Source: Mortierella sp. BCC40632 (Eukaryota > Mortierellomycota > Mortierellomycetes > Mortierellales > Mortierellaceae). From it: 64,000 bases of DNA. Within the stretch, counting starts at the first letter, position 1, and each line of letters starts with the position of its first letter. Made by a program: the position numbers and the translations under genes. The DNA is taken from positions 2,120,501 to 2,184,500 of the forward strand of contig WAEK01000001.1 in the NCBI GenBank assembly GCA_011634665.1, given 5' to 3'. Positions 35,301 through 48,675 of the stretch are shown one piece after another. Under the pieces are notes generated by a model. That model was not told the DNA's origin, did not search any database, and saw only the letters and a program-made list of their open reading frames with translations.

Positions 35301-38300
35301 TTTAGGGGCGCTATTTTTCAGAATAAAATCCACCAACGATAGGTCCAGATCCTTCAGCGATGGGTTCTGAAGCGCATCCTGAGCTTGATCGAATACACCT
35401 GGGATCGACAAATCTAAGGGCTCAATGGTGTTCGCCATGGCATTGGGCCAGAGACGTCCACTAATAACTCCAAATACAATATCATCCAACTCTTCTGAAG
35501 GTTGCTCTTTCCAGAGATCAAGCAAAGCCGAAGTTGACTCTGTTGGAATCACATTTGCAGAGTCGTGTTTTGTGGTCAATTGTTTTAGGGCTGTTGACAA
35601 TAGTGTGTTAAAAGCTGGTGTTGCCGAAAATCCAGAGTGATGGTGCAGGCTCAATAGCGTCTGCAGAATGATGGTATGGTCCGATGCGGAGCACATGAAA
35701 GCCAAATCAGAATAGTAGTGGACGGTCTATTTAAAAAAAAAGAAAACAGATAAACCATTAGCATCATCCTTATGACTCCTATTGGCGGCAGGAAAAGAGG
35801 GGATTCTCTCTAACTATTTTCATTTTTTTTTTTTTTTTTTCACTTGAGTTACCTTGGCTTGAAGTGCTTGAATACCAAGACGCTTTATTTTCTCGAGTTC
35901 GTGAAGGATTTGATCCACTGTCTTGCGAACAAAGAAGCTTGCAGCAGTCAATCTCATCGACTCGTGCTTATGTTTGGACGCGGACGTCGTAGTCTTGGTG
36001 GTTGCAGAAAGCAGATTCACAATGCTGGAATCAAGCGCCATGGAATTAAGGGGGTTGGACGACTCTTCGGTAGCTTGGAAAAGGTAGATTTCTCGAAGAG
36101 CATAGTTTTCCCAGAGTTGGAACTTAAATTCCGTAAACAGGTTTTCCTGTTGTCGACAAGCTTCCAGCATGCATGTCAAAAGATTAAAGCAAGCCTTGGC
36201 TGATTTAGCGTCGATCCTTCCGCTGCTGATCCAAGACACCAGGCGCGAAACAACCAAGCGACTATAAAGTGAGAGGAGGCCCAAGTCAGAGCGCTCGATC
36301 GAGTCCTTGAGTAGTTTTTGATACGAAGACTTGACCAGCTTTGATGGACTGAGGTTGAGGAAAAGGATATGGAAAGGAAGGGATTCCAACACCTGAAGTA
36401 CAGGATCATGATCCTTTGAACCAGAAGAGGACTGTTTCTCAAGAGTAGCAGCAATATCCTTGATACTGTAAAGAGAAAAAGAGAAAGGTGACCTTGTTTG
36501 GATGTATGTTGCAACATGCGCAATGCAATTGATCTGTTGAGCGTGTTGAACTATTTCCTTGAAATTCTTGGTGAACGCTGCGGCAGTCTGATCTCGAAGA
36601 ATTGTCGCAAAAACAGTGTCCTCACTCTGCAAAAGATCACCCATGGAACCGCTGGCTTTGGATTTAGTGACTTCTGTAGTATCAGGATTTGCGAAGTTAC
36701 TGAATTCCAGGCAAGCCCGGGTGATAGCCAGGTACTCCTTTGTCTCAAATTCCTTGATATCCAGTCGTTCCTTTAGGGGGAGAGATTGAACCGCCTTTTG
36801 TTCATCGACAGTTGGATCTTGAATACGATTCAGACACTCAATTGCTAGAGCACTAGTTCTATTTTGGTTCCAGGCAAGCATTGGGAGCAGTCGACTTAAA
36901 AAGGCAGCTGTCGCACAGGCCGCCTGTTTAGTCGATTCCTTAGCATAAATATACTGGAACTGTTCCAGAATGGTCATTAGGAGTGGGCTGTAATGTTGAG
37001 CAAGATCTTGATGTTGAGATGAGGCGATGGATGAGCTCAAGACGGAAAGTGAGTCTTTCTGGTTAACGGGGTCCATTGCTGCACCAGTATCCTGTAGTTT
37101 TTTCAATACTGCGAGCGATTGGTCGACATATTTGTAAGGCGTCTTCAGACAACGGGCCACGCAGTCGTCCAAAAACTGGAGGAGAGAATCCTGGTCTGGG
37201 GTGATCACTCGATGACGGTAGCTTGTAGTAGGAATGGACTCAATCCAAAGATCTGCTTCAGAGGAATCATGCTGGAATAGGATGGACTCTCCAAGTAGTT
37301 TTGACAATAGCCGCTGCGTAAGTGTTTGGATGTTTGGATGCTTGGTCGTGAGGAAGAGCTTAAGAAGCTTCACCAAATACGAGGATCCATCCTGAGACTT
37401 ATTGGACCACCTGAAATCATTAAAAGTCAACAGCATCTCGAGGAGGTGAACCAACGTTCCTGCCTGGATCGATGAGAAGTCGGAAGGAATGAGTTTTCCA
37501 ATGTCGAACTTGGATTCACTAATGGCGTGTGGAAGGAACTGCTGATAGTACTTGATAAGACGCAGAGATCCGTTGTTGAACAGGTCCAGTCTGTGTTTCT
37601 CCTCGTCTTCCATAATCGCTGATGCCGATGACAATTGAATTCCATTGTAAAGCTGGATGATGATTTGGATATCTGGAACGCGCCGCCGGAGTTCAGCCAG
37701 TAGTTGGACGATTGCCTCTGCCCATTTCTGCGCAGGAGGATCGCTTGTGGGCGTGCTAGCAGGTGTTTCGTCAATGTCCATAGCATCTCTAGCCAAAGAG
37801 AGGTCGTCGTCATCACTCATGAGAGATTCCACGGCTGTCTGCATGACCGCAATGACCTGCTCAGCTTTCTGAAACACAGCTGCTAGCTCAACAACTGTGA
37901 AATAACGGACAAGCATGCTCGAGTGTTGCAGCCCCTTGCTGAGGATTGTTCTCGTGGCAGAGGTAGGCAAGATATTCTCAATGATAGTTGCAACAGGCGG
38001 TGGGTGGGATGCAAAGAGACTTGTGTGCTGGAGATACAAGTTTGGGACAGGAATCTCGGTAATTTTGTGAAGTAAGGTCATGTTGGCCAGCCATCTTGCC
38101 GACAACCTTGGCTCCAACTGTACACTAGCCTTTTGCCAAAAGCTGTTGATTTAATACGGATTCGATAGAAATAGCCAATTAGTATTATTATTATTTTCGC
38201 ACCCAGCACCATGGGTCTCTGGACTGCCAGCGAAAAAGGGAATAGTGACTCCGTTTGACTTACGGACGAACCAATTCTGGGCATGCGGTTAAAATTGCAA

Positions 38301-39594
38301 TCGTAAGCTTTTGCTGTAGAAGATCCTCTGTTGGCCGAAGGTGAGTCAGCAGTTGAGAGAGAGTCTTGTTAAAGATGTGCTTAGCGCCCTCTCCTGACAT
38401 TCTTTCAGATGTCGCTGTTCCTGATAGAGTACTAGGAGGGTACCAAGCTGCATCCTGGAAGCACACTCCAATGCCTGGGGTGGTGCAGATGGCCATCATG
38501 AATTCATGGGCCAGCTGTGCAACTGACTTGTCTAGAGGAGCCTCTATCTCTGTCCTGCCATACAACCGCAATAGCCCTGAAAGGAACGAGGTGCTTAAAA
38601 ATGAGATCTTTGCGCTCCTGGGGAGATCATTGTCCATGACAATGTTATTGAGAATCACATCCAGAACTTGTTTTATCAAGGGTGCCGAATCGAGATAGAG
38701 GTTGCTGAGAGACTTCTGGAACAGGTCTGGGATCTCCAATACTTCCTTCTTCACAGTGGCGTCTCCTCGGATAAAGAATGCCAGAAGGAACTGGATGTAG
38801 AGTGTCCTCGCGTCTAAGAAAGTAATAGAATAGTCAACATCGTGCGATTCTTAAAGAAAAGAAAACGAAAAAAAAAATATTGAAAACTTTGTCAGACTAT
38901 GTTAGCCCTTTACCTAATTTACTGGTTGATTCACTTTCACCTTCCTTGTGCCTCTGGTTACGAATCTTTGTCAAGACCTTCAGACCAAAGTTAAACTCAT
39001 CCTTCAGCTCTCTTGTTGTTGTATGATGGACATGATTCATGGCCGCGAGCAGACGGAGAGTCGCATGGACGGTGTTTGGTCGCCCAGAGGAGAGGTGGCG
39101 GTATATGACGCTCATATGATTTTGCAGGATGGATCTGGTCAGTTTGATTGCATTTGAGCGGTGAAGTGCAGTGTTGCACTGGTGGATGAGTTTGGAAAGT
39201 ACTTCGAGGATTGGAACCTCTACTTTTGCTACCGCATTCTGCTGTTGCCACTCCCATATTTTGAAGAGTTGAGTACATTCTGGCGATTCCTCAACATAGG
39301 CGTATACGACTGTCAGGCACTTGGTGGCCAATGCACTCTCCTGTGGGTCCTTTGAATTTGGTCGTACATTGAGTTGTTGTCGGAGTCGCTTCAATCCTAT
39401 AAGCAAGCAGATATAGAAGCTTAGCCGCCGTACAACAAAGAGGTCAAGTGAGGATAGACACTGAAAGAGACGAGTGATTGCCTACCAGCGTAGAGCAAGT
39501 CTGAATGCGCTGTGTCCAGAGCTTTGACGATGTCTTTTGCCTCTGTAAAATAGAGAGCCTTCTCGGGAGTCGCCTTATGGGCGGATTCCTCCAT
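32309..39594 (-). CDS. URB1: Nucleolar pre-ribosomal-associated protein 1 (Urb1/Npa1)
   Basis: A very large armadillo-like nucleolar protein needed for early 60S (27S pre-rRNA) assembly. Nine minus-strand exons: 39594-39486, 39396-38914, 38813-38264, 38142-35853, 35726-34560, 34457-33753, 33644-33228, 33137-32891, 32778-32309. They join in frame to 2145 aa, between yeast and human sizes. The N-terminus (LIHQCNTALHRSNAIKLTRS, GRPNTVHATLRLLAAMNH, FNFGLKVLTKIRNQR, YIQFLLAFFIRGDATVKKE) matches the Npa1 domain. SARWLANMTLLHKI and the remaining helical repeats follow, with an acidic insert (SDDDDLSLARDAMDIDETP). The start used is MEESAHK; an in-frame Met 54 nt upstream (39648) is possible. Several introns carry A/T tracts beside the splice sites. 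The family assignment rests on the N-terminal domain and overall length. Confidence 0.9.
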
Positions 39595-40772
39595 TCTGTT
39601 ATTCTGAATGACTGAATGAGAGAGCAGGAACGAAGACCATGTGTCCATGGAGCTGATCTTTTTTGTGTTGGTTTGTTGGTAGTCTGGGAACCAGTCACAT
39701 CTCACGTGTTGATGTTCAAACCCACCATACAGCACTAGTCAGTTATTTCTACATTGAAAGAGTGTCTCCGAGGGAAAAGAAGTCGAGTCGAGCCCATGTC
39801 CTTGGGTGAGCAACGAACTGTCTTGGTAGTCTTAAGCAGCGAGCCTAGGGTCCAAGATGTGTGAAAAGGCACCACCTTACAAATATTTGAAAAAAAAACC
39901 TTACCCTGGCATTTCACTGGTCGGTGATCGATCGCGACGACTTTGCCATACTTACGCAAAAGAAAAGATAACCAGGGGTTTTCATGTCCATTTGAGGTCA
40001 ATGTTGCAATTGCATTTGATTGCCTACAGCAAGACGCCATTGTCAGCGCAGACAGCTTACGGACATACCTGAAAAACTATCTGTCCTTTCCGATCGGAGC
40101 CTTTGGATTAAACGATCGCCTATCGTCAATACACGCACCACTTTCAGTCGCGCTTTGTGCAAAAAGGCAAGTACAGGCGATAGTGCATTCTGTAGGATCT
40201 TTGCAAGTTTTAATACATGGGACTATTCTTTTTTTTTTTTTTTTTTTTTTTTTTTTGACAGTCTCGTTCACTTGGCTTCACTTCAAAACATGTCTCCAAA
40301 GACTTTGATGGCCAAGTGAACCTCCGTCGACTGTATTACCACAGATGCCAGATGTGCATCCACTGAGACGTTATGGCAGGACACAATATCGCGAACACGG
40401 TTCGAGGACATTTAGTGAACCAACAGTAACCCCTTCATCTCCAGTCTCGAGACAGCCAGGGAAGTTTCCCTTGAATGGAGAGCAGCTCTAATTCAAGCGC
40501 GAGTGCAAGTAGCAGTTCCCAGGGACAAACGCAGGAGTCTGGATACTAGAATTTAGGGTTGGTGACGAATTTAGCGTGTCCATTGTCTATATCCCCTGCA
40601 CAACAATTCTCTACCTTCTGTAGATATTACATGTTCAAATAGGATTCGCATTTGTTTGTTTTAACATTTATACAATCACGATAAGGTGCATGCTGGTGTA
40701 TAGCGGTTCGAGGTATTTGCCTCTATAGTGGTCGCCCTTTTCTTCAATCCTTTGTTGTTATCAAGATGTCGT
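39595..40772. other. Intergenic region between URB1 and ATP16
   Basis: Contains the URB1 promoter and the ATP16 3' flank. A T26 tract lies at about 40229-40255. Short ORFs (39943-40308 plus, 39735-40040 minus) show no recognised motif. Confidence 0.5.
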
Positions 40773-42017
40773 TTACTTGGAGCTAACAGCAGACTGGAGA
40801 GCCTCAAGGACCTCAACCTCAATCTTGGCAGCGATCTTCTCCTCCTCAGTGGCTCCAGCATTGGCCAAACGCTGGGCCTCAGCAAGGTTCTGACGGATGC
40901 TCTATAGTGTTAAGAGATCGCAAGCTTTGGATTTAGTAACTGTCCTTTTTTGCATTTCGAGTCGGAACACAAGGGAATCGATCAGATCTCTAACATACCT
41001 CGATGCTGAACTCCTCAACGGGGAAAGCCTCAACGGCGTTGATGTTGAGAGTCGAGTCGGGGTTCATGGTGGCGAATCCTCCGGAAACTAAAGCATTCAA
41101 TCGACAGAGATGTGGCCTGGTGTCAGTTTACACAAATAAGCGGCATATTTGAGATTGAAGGTAAAAGGTCGAGCATCAATAACTGTCCTGTTGGTCCATG
41201 AGTTCACTGTTATCTCCTCTGATAAAAAGAACCGACTCCTGATAAGGGCAATGGCGATCTGCAAGCGCCATTCGAGCGTCGAAGCTGCACCCGCATGACA
41301 GTTCCTGAAAAATTAACTCTATCGTCCTGAGAATCGGTAGGGATTGTGTTGGTGTTGGATTTTGAAGAATCTTATTACCAAAGAACTTCTTGGAGTTGAC
41401 GCCATCAAGGACCTCAATAACTCCAGGGCGGAGCTGCTCAATCGAAGGGACGTGGCTGGCAAGGATACCCATATCTCCAGAGACAGCGGCGATGTTGACC
41501 TGCGAGACGGCGACATCCTTGAAAAGGGTCTAGTATTGTCCAAAAAAAAAAGTCGGTGGTTAGGGAGTTGTCAGTTTGAGCTGAAGGTCGATCGTTTTGA
41601 AGTACAGGCTGAAAGTCTAGTGTTGGTGTGCCTACCTGGTGAGGGACAGCAAAGGTCAAACGAAGACCAGTGGCGGCAGCCTCAGTGGCATAGGTGCGAG
41701 CTAAAATCAATCGAGGCAGATGGTTGAGAAGGAGAGAAGGGATGATGCAAAGTCAATGGTCCGTATATAACAGCTGTGGTGTAAGGGTATCGGTGACCAA
41801 ATGGAGAGGTGGGAGCCTCATCGAGCGCGCCCTTCATTTCTCTCGAGGACAGAGGTACTCGAGGAGAGAAGAAGAGTTGATCAGCGGCTGGGGATGTAGA
41901 ATGGCCAATGAAGTCATGTTGGGCGAATGGTTGGAATTTCAGGGGGAAGAGGTAGGTGCAGATCATACCCAAGCGGACAGGGCGGAGGGCGCGGACGGAG
42001 CGAGCAAGGAAAGACAT
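40773..42017 (-). CDS. ATP16: Mitochondrial F1Fo ATP synthase subunit delta
   Basis: Part of the central stalk of ATP synthase (homologue of bacterial epsilon), in the mitochondrial matrix. Five exons: 42017-41969, 41700-41636, 41529-41379, 41087-40999, 40901-40773, giving 160 aa, the usual size. The N-terminus (MSFLARSVRALRPVRL then ARTYATEAA) is Arg-rich without acids, a matrix-targeting presequence. LRLTFAVPHQTLFKDVAVSQVNI and GDMGILASHVPSIEQLRPG form the beta-sandwich domain; SGGFATMNPDSTLNINAVEAFPVEEF closes it. The C-terminus is the helical hairpin. Divergent from the DAHP synthase gene with a 315-nt shared upstream region. Confidence 0.96.
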
Positions 42018-42332
42018 GGCGAGAGTGGAGATGGTGGAGATGAGATTATTGGAATGTTATGCCCTGATACGATCCCGGAACGAGGGGGAGACACAGCGAC
42101 AGGGGCACGAACAACAATGGCTTGAAACTCAAGCCACATAACGGTTGCTCCGCAGGAAATACGGCTCGATCGAATCCAGGAAATAAGTCAGGAGCGCACA
42201 GACAAGACGGGCTCGATGCATCCGTCTCGTCCCTTTCAGGTCCTGTCACTCACTCTATCCTTTCCCGCCCTTCACCTCTTTCCTGTCTCACTTCACTTCT
42301 CATTCCCATAGAATTCATAGATTGGTCACAAC
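42018..42332. promoter_or_regulatory. Bidirectional promoter region ATP16 / DAHP synthase
   Basis: 315 nt separate the two divergent start codons. The DAHP synthase side is CT-rich on its coding strand (for example 'tcactcactctatcctttcc'). No named element is claimed. Confidence 0.5.
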
Positions 42333-44535
<2,203 letters not shown>

Positions 44536-44613
44536 ATGCGTGCTTCTGCATGAGGAAAAGCACTCCCCTAGCCTCTTTTTCCTACATTGCCACGCTTTGT
44601 CGACCCCACGTCA

Positions 44614-44619
44614 AATAAA
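44614..44619 (+). terminator. AATAAA poly(A) signal of the DAHP synthase gene
   Basis: AATAAA 79 nt after the stop, followed by a GT-rich stretch (tgtgtgtgtgtgcg), as expected for a cleavage and polyadenylation site. Confidence 0.6.
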
Positions 44620-44745
44620 AATCTTATTTTCTGTGTGTGTGTGCGTTCGTCCTTGAAGTTCGACTTTTGACTGCTCATTTTTTGTGATGAGCTTAAATAT
44701 GGGTCACCAACATCTGTTAGCAAGCTGATTCCTTTCGCGACTAAC

Positions 44746-45997
44746 ATGCTTTTCAAGACAGCAACAAGAAGCCAAGACCAGAGTCTTCGGATCTTCATCA
44801 CAACTCCTTTCCGTGGTCCACTCAATCTTCCTGCGATATATGCTACCCCCGAGTCACCAGGTGTCATCCGTGGATATGTAGAGTTCAATGCACTGAATGA
44901 TATCAAAGCAAGAGAGATGGTACTTAACTTTCGTGTCAAGAGCCGTGCAAGATGGGTTCGTAAGTCCCGTAGATTTAGATTTAGTCCTCCTTTAGCTGAT
45001 CTGTACATTCTCCCCACTCATTAACGATCGACGGTATCTTCACTTAGGGCACTACGGCGAGTCAACAGTCGTCTACAACAGCAAGGAGATCCTCCAGCAA
45101 AGATCATGGCAAATTCCATTAGAACAAAAGCGTCCTGGACTGGTCCCGGCTGGGAGGATGAGATACGATTTCGAGGTAGAACTCAACCCATCCACGCCAT
45201 CATCAATCCACGGTCAAAGAGCATGGTTGACTTATCGTTTTGCCGTAGAACTGAAGCGCGCCTTCCCGCGCCGCAATTTAAAAGAAGCACAGGATGTTTG
45301 GGTATTCAGTACTTGTCTACCTGAACCAACCTTAGATTACTCGCCTGCGCCTCACTCTTACACTGGCATCTGGGAGACCCATCTTCCATTTACTTGCTCG
45401 ATCCCAAACGAAAATATTTCGTTGGGAGAAAGAGTGCCTTTATCGGTCGAGCTCCAACCATTCCTAGATTCCAGTGGCCACAAGGGCGAAAGCCTGGTCA
45501 TTGTGTCGGCAGCGGTAAAATTGAAGCAGTACACGCGGCTATGGCATCGATGGAACGTCAAGACAGAGACCAAGGAGCTTTTTAATGTTCCCTTTAATGG
45601 TGGATGGCCAGAAACTGCTAATGGTTTCCAAAGGACTCTCCATGTTGATATCCCCCATGCCCCAAGGCTGTCTTGCACAACAATAACACGGCCAGTCCGG
45701 AAAATCCACCGCTTGAAGTTAATAATGAAGATCAAAACAAGTGCAATGACAGACAAACAGGCAAAAGAACTCCGAGTTGAGTGTAAGTATCCTTGTGCTA
45801 CCTTCTCTAGCTTGAGCTCTCCAAGGAAGCTGAACTTACTCTTTTTCTCCGTCTTTTTTTTTTTTTTTTTTTAACAAACAAAAGTGGACGTGAATATCAC
45901 AGCACCAAGACCACCAACGGATGCTGCTTTTGAGGAGTTACCACCATATCCATATAGTGAGGACAGCGACCACCAAGCTGGGAATGGTAGCGATTAG
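44746..45997 (+). CDS. Arrestin-domain protein (upstream paralogue)
   Basis: An alpha-arrestin-like protein; such proteins usually link cargo to ubiquitin ligases in endocytosis. Exons 44746-44959, 45048-45782, 45885-45997 give 353 aa. The N-terminal arrestin fold includes VIRGYVEFNALNDIKARE and LPAIYATPESPG. The C-terminal fold includes YDFEVELNPSTPSSIHGQRAW, THLPFTCSIPNENISLGERVPLSVELQPFL and VSAAVKLKQYTRLWHR. It ends with a Pro/acidic tail (EELPPYPYSEDSD) that contains a PPYPY stretch, a possible WW-domain docking site for a Nedd4/Rsp5 ligase. It is closely related to the next gene. An AATAAA lies at 46026-46031, 29 nt past the stop. Confidence 0.88.
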
Positions 45998-46577
45998 AAC
46001 TTGACAGTCTTGTTAACCAAATATGAATAAATTGGATGTGTCCAGATAATTCTTTACTTTTCCGGCTTTCGACCTTTCAATGGTGTGGCTAACTTTGGAT
46101 GCGCCAATATTCGTCCAAAAAGGACGATAGGGAATGTCATTGCTTTGAATGGTTTTGGCTAGTGATGAAGGCTCGTGACAAGAGTCGACTTCGCCGTTTT
46201 GATGCGGCCGTGCTTCACGGATTTCTTTAGCCTCTTCTATCCTACAGAGCATAAGTGCCACAAAGCCCTCGCCCATTGGATTTTGCAAGGACCCTTGATT
46301 GGAAGGTTCTAACATGTGCGGCGTCTGGTTCTGGTGTGACTGTGATCATTACGGCGTCGACCTTCAATTGAAGCCCAGAACCCGCTCTCGGTTGCTCTCA
46401 GGACATATAAACTCACAGCCACGCAACCCTTTTGCCTCAGTTACACCTTTTCTTCTTCAACCACCAACTCTCACCAACCCCTCCCATACCGTCCCTGTCC
46501 TCCTTCCCGTCCACAGAGATCCACATACTCATAGGCATCTTCAGTCATATTCGACAATATCCGATACCACAAGCAAG

Positions 46578-47792
46578 ATGGCCATCCTAGATTTCAGCAA
46601 GGATAGCAAAAAATCCATTAGCCTTCACTTTCATACACAGCAGATTGGCCCAGAAGGTCAACCACTCTATTTTCACACCCCTGAGACACCAGCAGGTATG
46701 AAGAGCAAAGGTCCTTTATTTTCTTTCTTTTGTCAGGATCAAGAAGCTAATATCTGATATGATTTGGTTTTTTTTTTTAAAAAATGACAGTTGTTCGTGG
46801 TCATGTCGAGTTTAGGACAGTCAAGGAAACCAACGGAAGCGATATCAACTTGGGATTCACAGCAAGAGCAGAGTCCAAGTGGACAGGTAAAATGCATTCT
46901 CTGCAAGCATAGACAGTCAGACAATGGCTGCATAGTATGGGAAAATCGACTCACTAACGATAACAATTATTGTATTCTCCTACCAGAACACTATGGACAA
47001 ACGACCGTTAGCTATCATGAGCTTGAGGTTTTGCAGGAAAAGACTTGGGATATCAAACTGAACCGCACAAAGCCCTCAGTCATCGCACCAGGAGTGACTA
47101 GATATGAATTCGAAGTACAACTTGATCCAGGACTTCCTGCAACTGTCCGTGGTCAGCGCGGTTGGTTCCATTATCGTTTCAAGGCACACATCAAACGCGA
47201 CTTTCCTCGGCGGGACATGGCGGTCAAGCAATGCGTCTGGGTGTATAGCTCCTGTCTCCCTGCTGCCAACACCATTGAACCAAAACTGTTCAAGGAAATC
47301 TGGAACGACGTTCTACCATACTCAATCTCAATTCCCAATACAGTCTTCTACCAAGGCCAGACCGTGCCCATGACAGTTACATTTGAGCCATTCCTCAGCA
47401 ACAGCATTCACTATGGTCAGGAGCTTATTATTGACAGTGCAGTGGTCAAGTTGAAGCAGTACACAGCCCTCTACGAGCACGGAAAGCTCCTTGGTAAGAA
47501 GCGGACGGAGAAGAAGACGGTGATCAATTTGCCAGTGCTGGATATTTGGCCGCAGACCAGCCAGGGCTTTTCTAAGACAATTATGGTTGAAATTCCAGGA
47601 GCAATTGCGCTGGCGGCATCGCTCCAATCAAAGCCCGTCGTAAAAACCCACTGTTTGAAGCTCATCATGATGGTCAGGACAGGCACCATCAGTGCTACCG
47701 AAGCGAAAGAACTACGATCAGAGAGTAAGTAATCTAACAGATAGGGAAATGGAAACTTGGGGAAAGTTTGGTTCAGTCGATCACTTTCTAAC

Positions 47793-47828
<36 letters not shown>

Positions 47829-48054
47829 TTTGTTTCCACCAATGTTTAAAATTGTAGTTGCTGTCACGATCACTGCCCCTCGCCCGGAACACCTTCACAG
47901 CCCTGGTCTTGATGTTTTTCAGAACAGCGCCCCTCCACCTTATCAGATCATTGACGATAGTGATGACGATGGAGCATCTCGGCATTCTACATCTTCATCA
48001 GTACCCGTATACGAATATCCTCAAGACATCAAACACCCATTGGGACCGAGATAA
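46578..48054 (+). CDS. Arrestin-domain protein (downstream paralogue)
   Basis: Same family as the gene just upstream, with shared sequence (VxRGxVEF, HYGxxTV, YxFEVxLxP...HGQRxW, RDFPRRxxxxQxVWVxSxCLP, VKLKQYTxLxxxxK, TAxEAKELR). Exons 46578-46695, 46791-46886, 46987-47724, 47858-48054 give 382 aa. One extra intron (46696-46790) splits the first arrestin strand region, which is unbroken in the neighbour; the other introns match in place and phase, so the pair is a tandem duplication. The C-terminal tail has SAPPPYQIIDDSDDDG, with a clear PPxY motif for a Nedd4/Rsp5-type WW domain. The third intron holds a T tract of about 30 nt next to its 3' splice site. An AATAAA lies at 48151-48156. Confidence 0.9.
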
Positions 48055-48675
48055 AGTCAAATCATACCCTGTTGTGCTCATGTAAAGCTGTATATTACTT
48101 ACTGGCATGCAAAACACCAATTGCTGATCCGGGATCTGAATGTTCTAGTGAATAAACACGTTTAAAAATGTAAACTTTCTGAGTCCACGACGCTTCACCT
48201 ACTTTTTTTGAATGGATGATGATGGGAGTATCTTCATATCTGTCACCTATTGGCCAATGCATTGGTATTTACTACCAAAAGATTGCTCCGGTCCAAGATT
48301 GAGGATAAAGAGAATGTCCCACCTCCTTTTACCACAGCCCAGTTTTCAAGATATCATTAGAGCACAAAGGGCACGAGGGGAAGAGCTCCACAAAACTGCT
48401 GACTTGCCACTCAGGATGGCAGGAGGCTCGATCGGAGCGAAGAGAGAGAGGGGACCAAGCATACCGTGTACCAGGCCTGTGACGTTCCATTTTTCCAAGT
48501 AGACCTTTGGTCTACATTCGTTGCACCATCTCTCCTTCTCTTCCAAGAGCCCTTTTTAATCCCCCCCCCCATTCCCCATTACTCTGCTGGGGGCCTTCAA
48601 CGCGTTACCCGAATTGTCCCTTCGCCTCTTTACAGGATTCACAAGACCTTCCAGGATCAAGTCTACCTATTCACA
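48055..48675. other. Intergenic region before the sorting nexin gene
   Basis: Holds the arrestin 3' end and the sorting nexin promoter. A C-rich run (ccccccccc) lies near 48560. No separate gene recognised; an earlier non-coding or coding exon of the nexin gene cannot be excluded. Confidence 0.5.
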
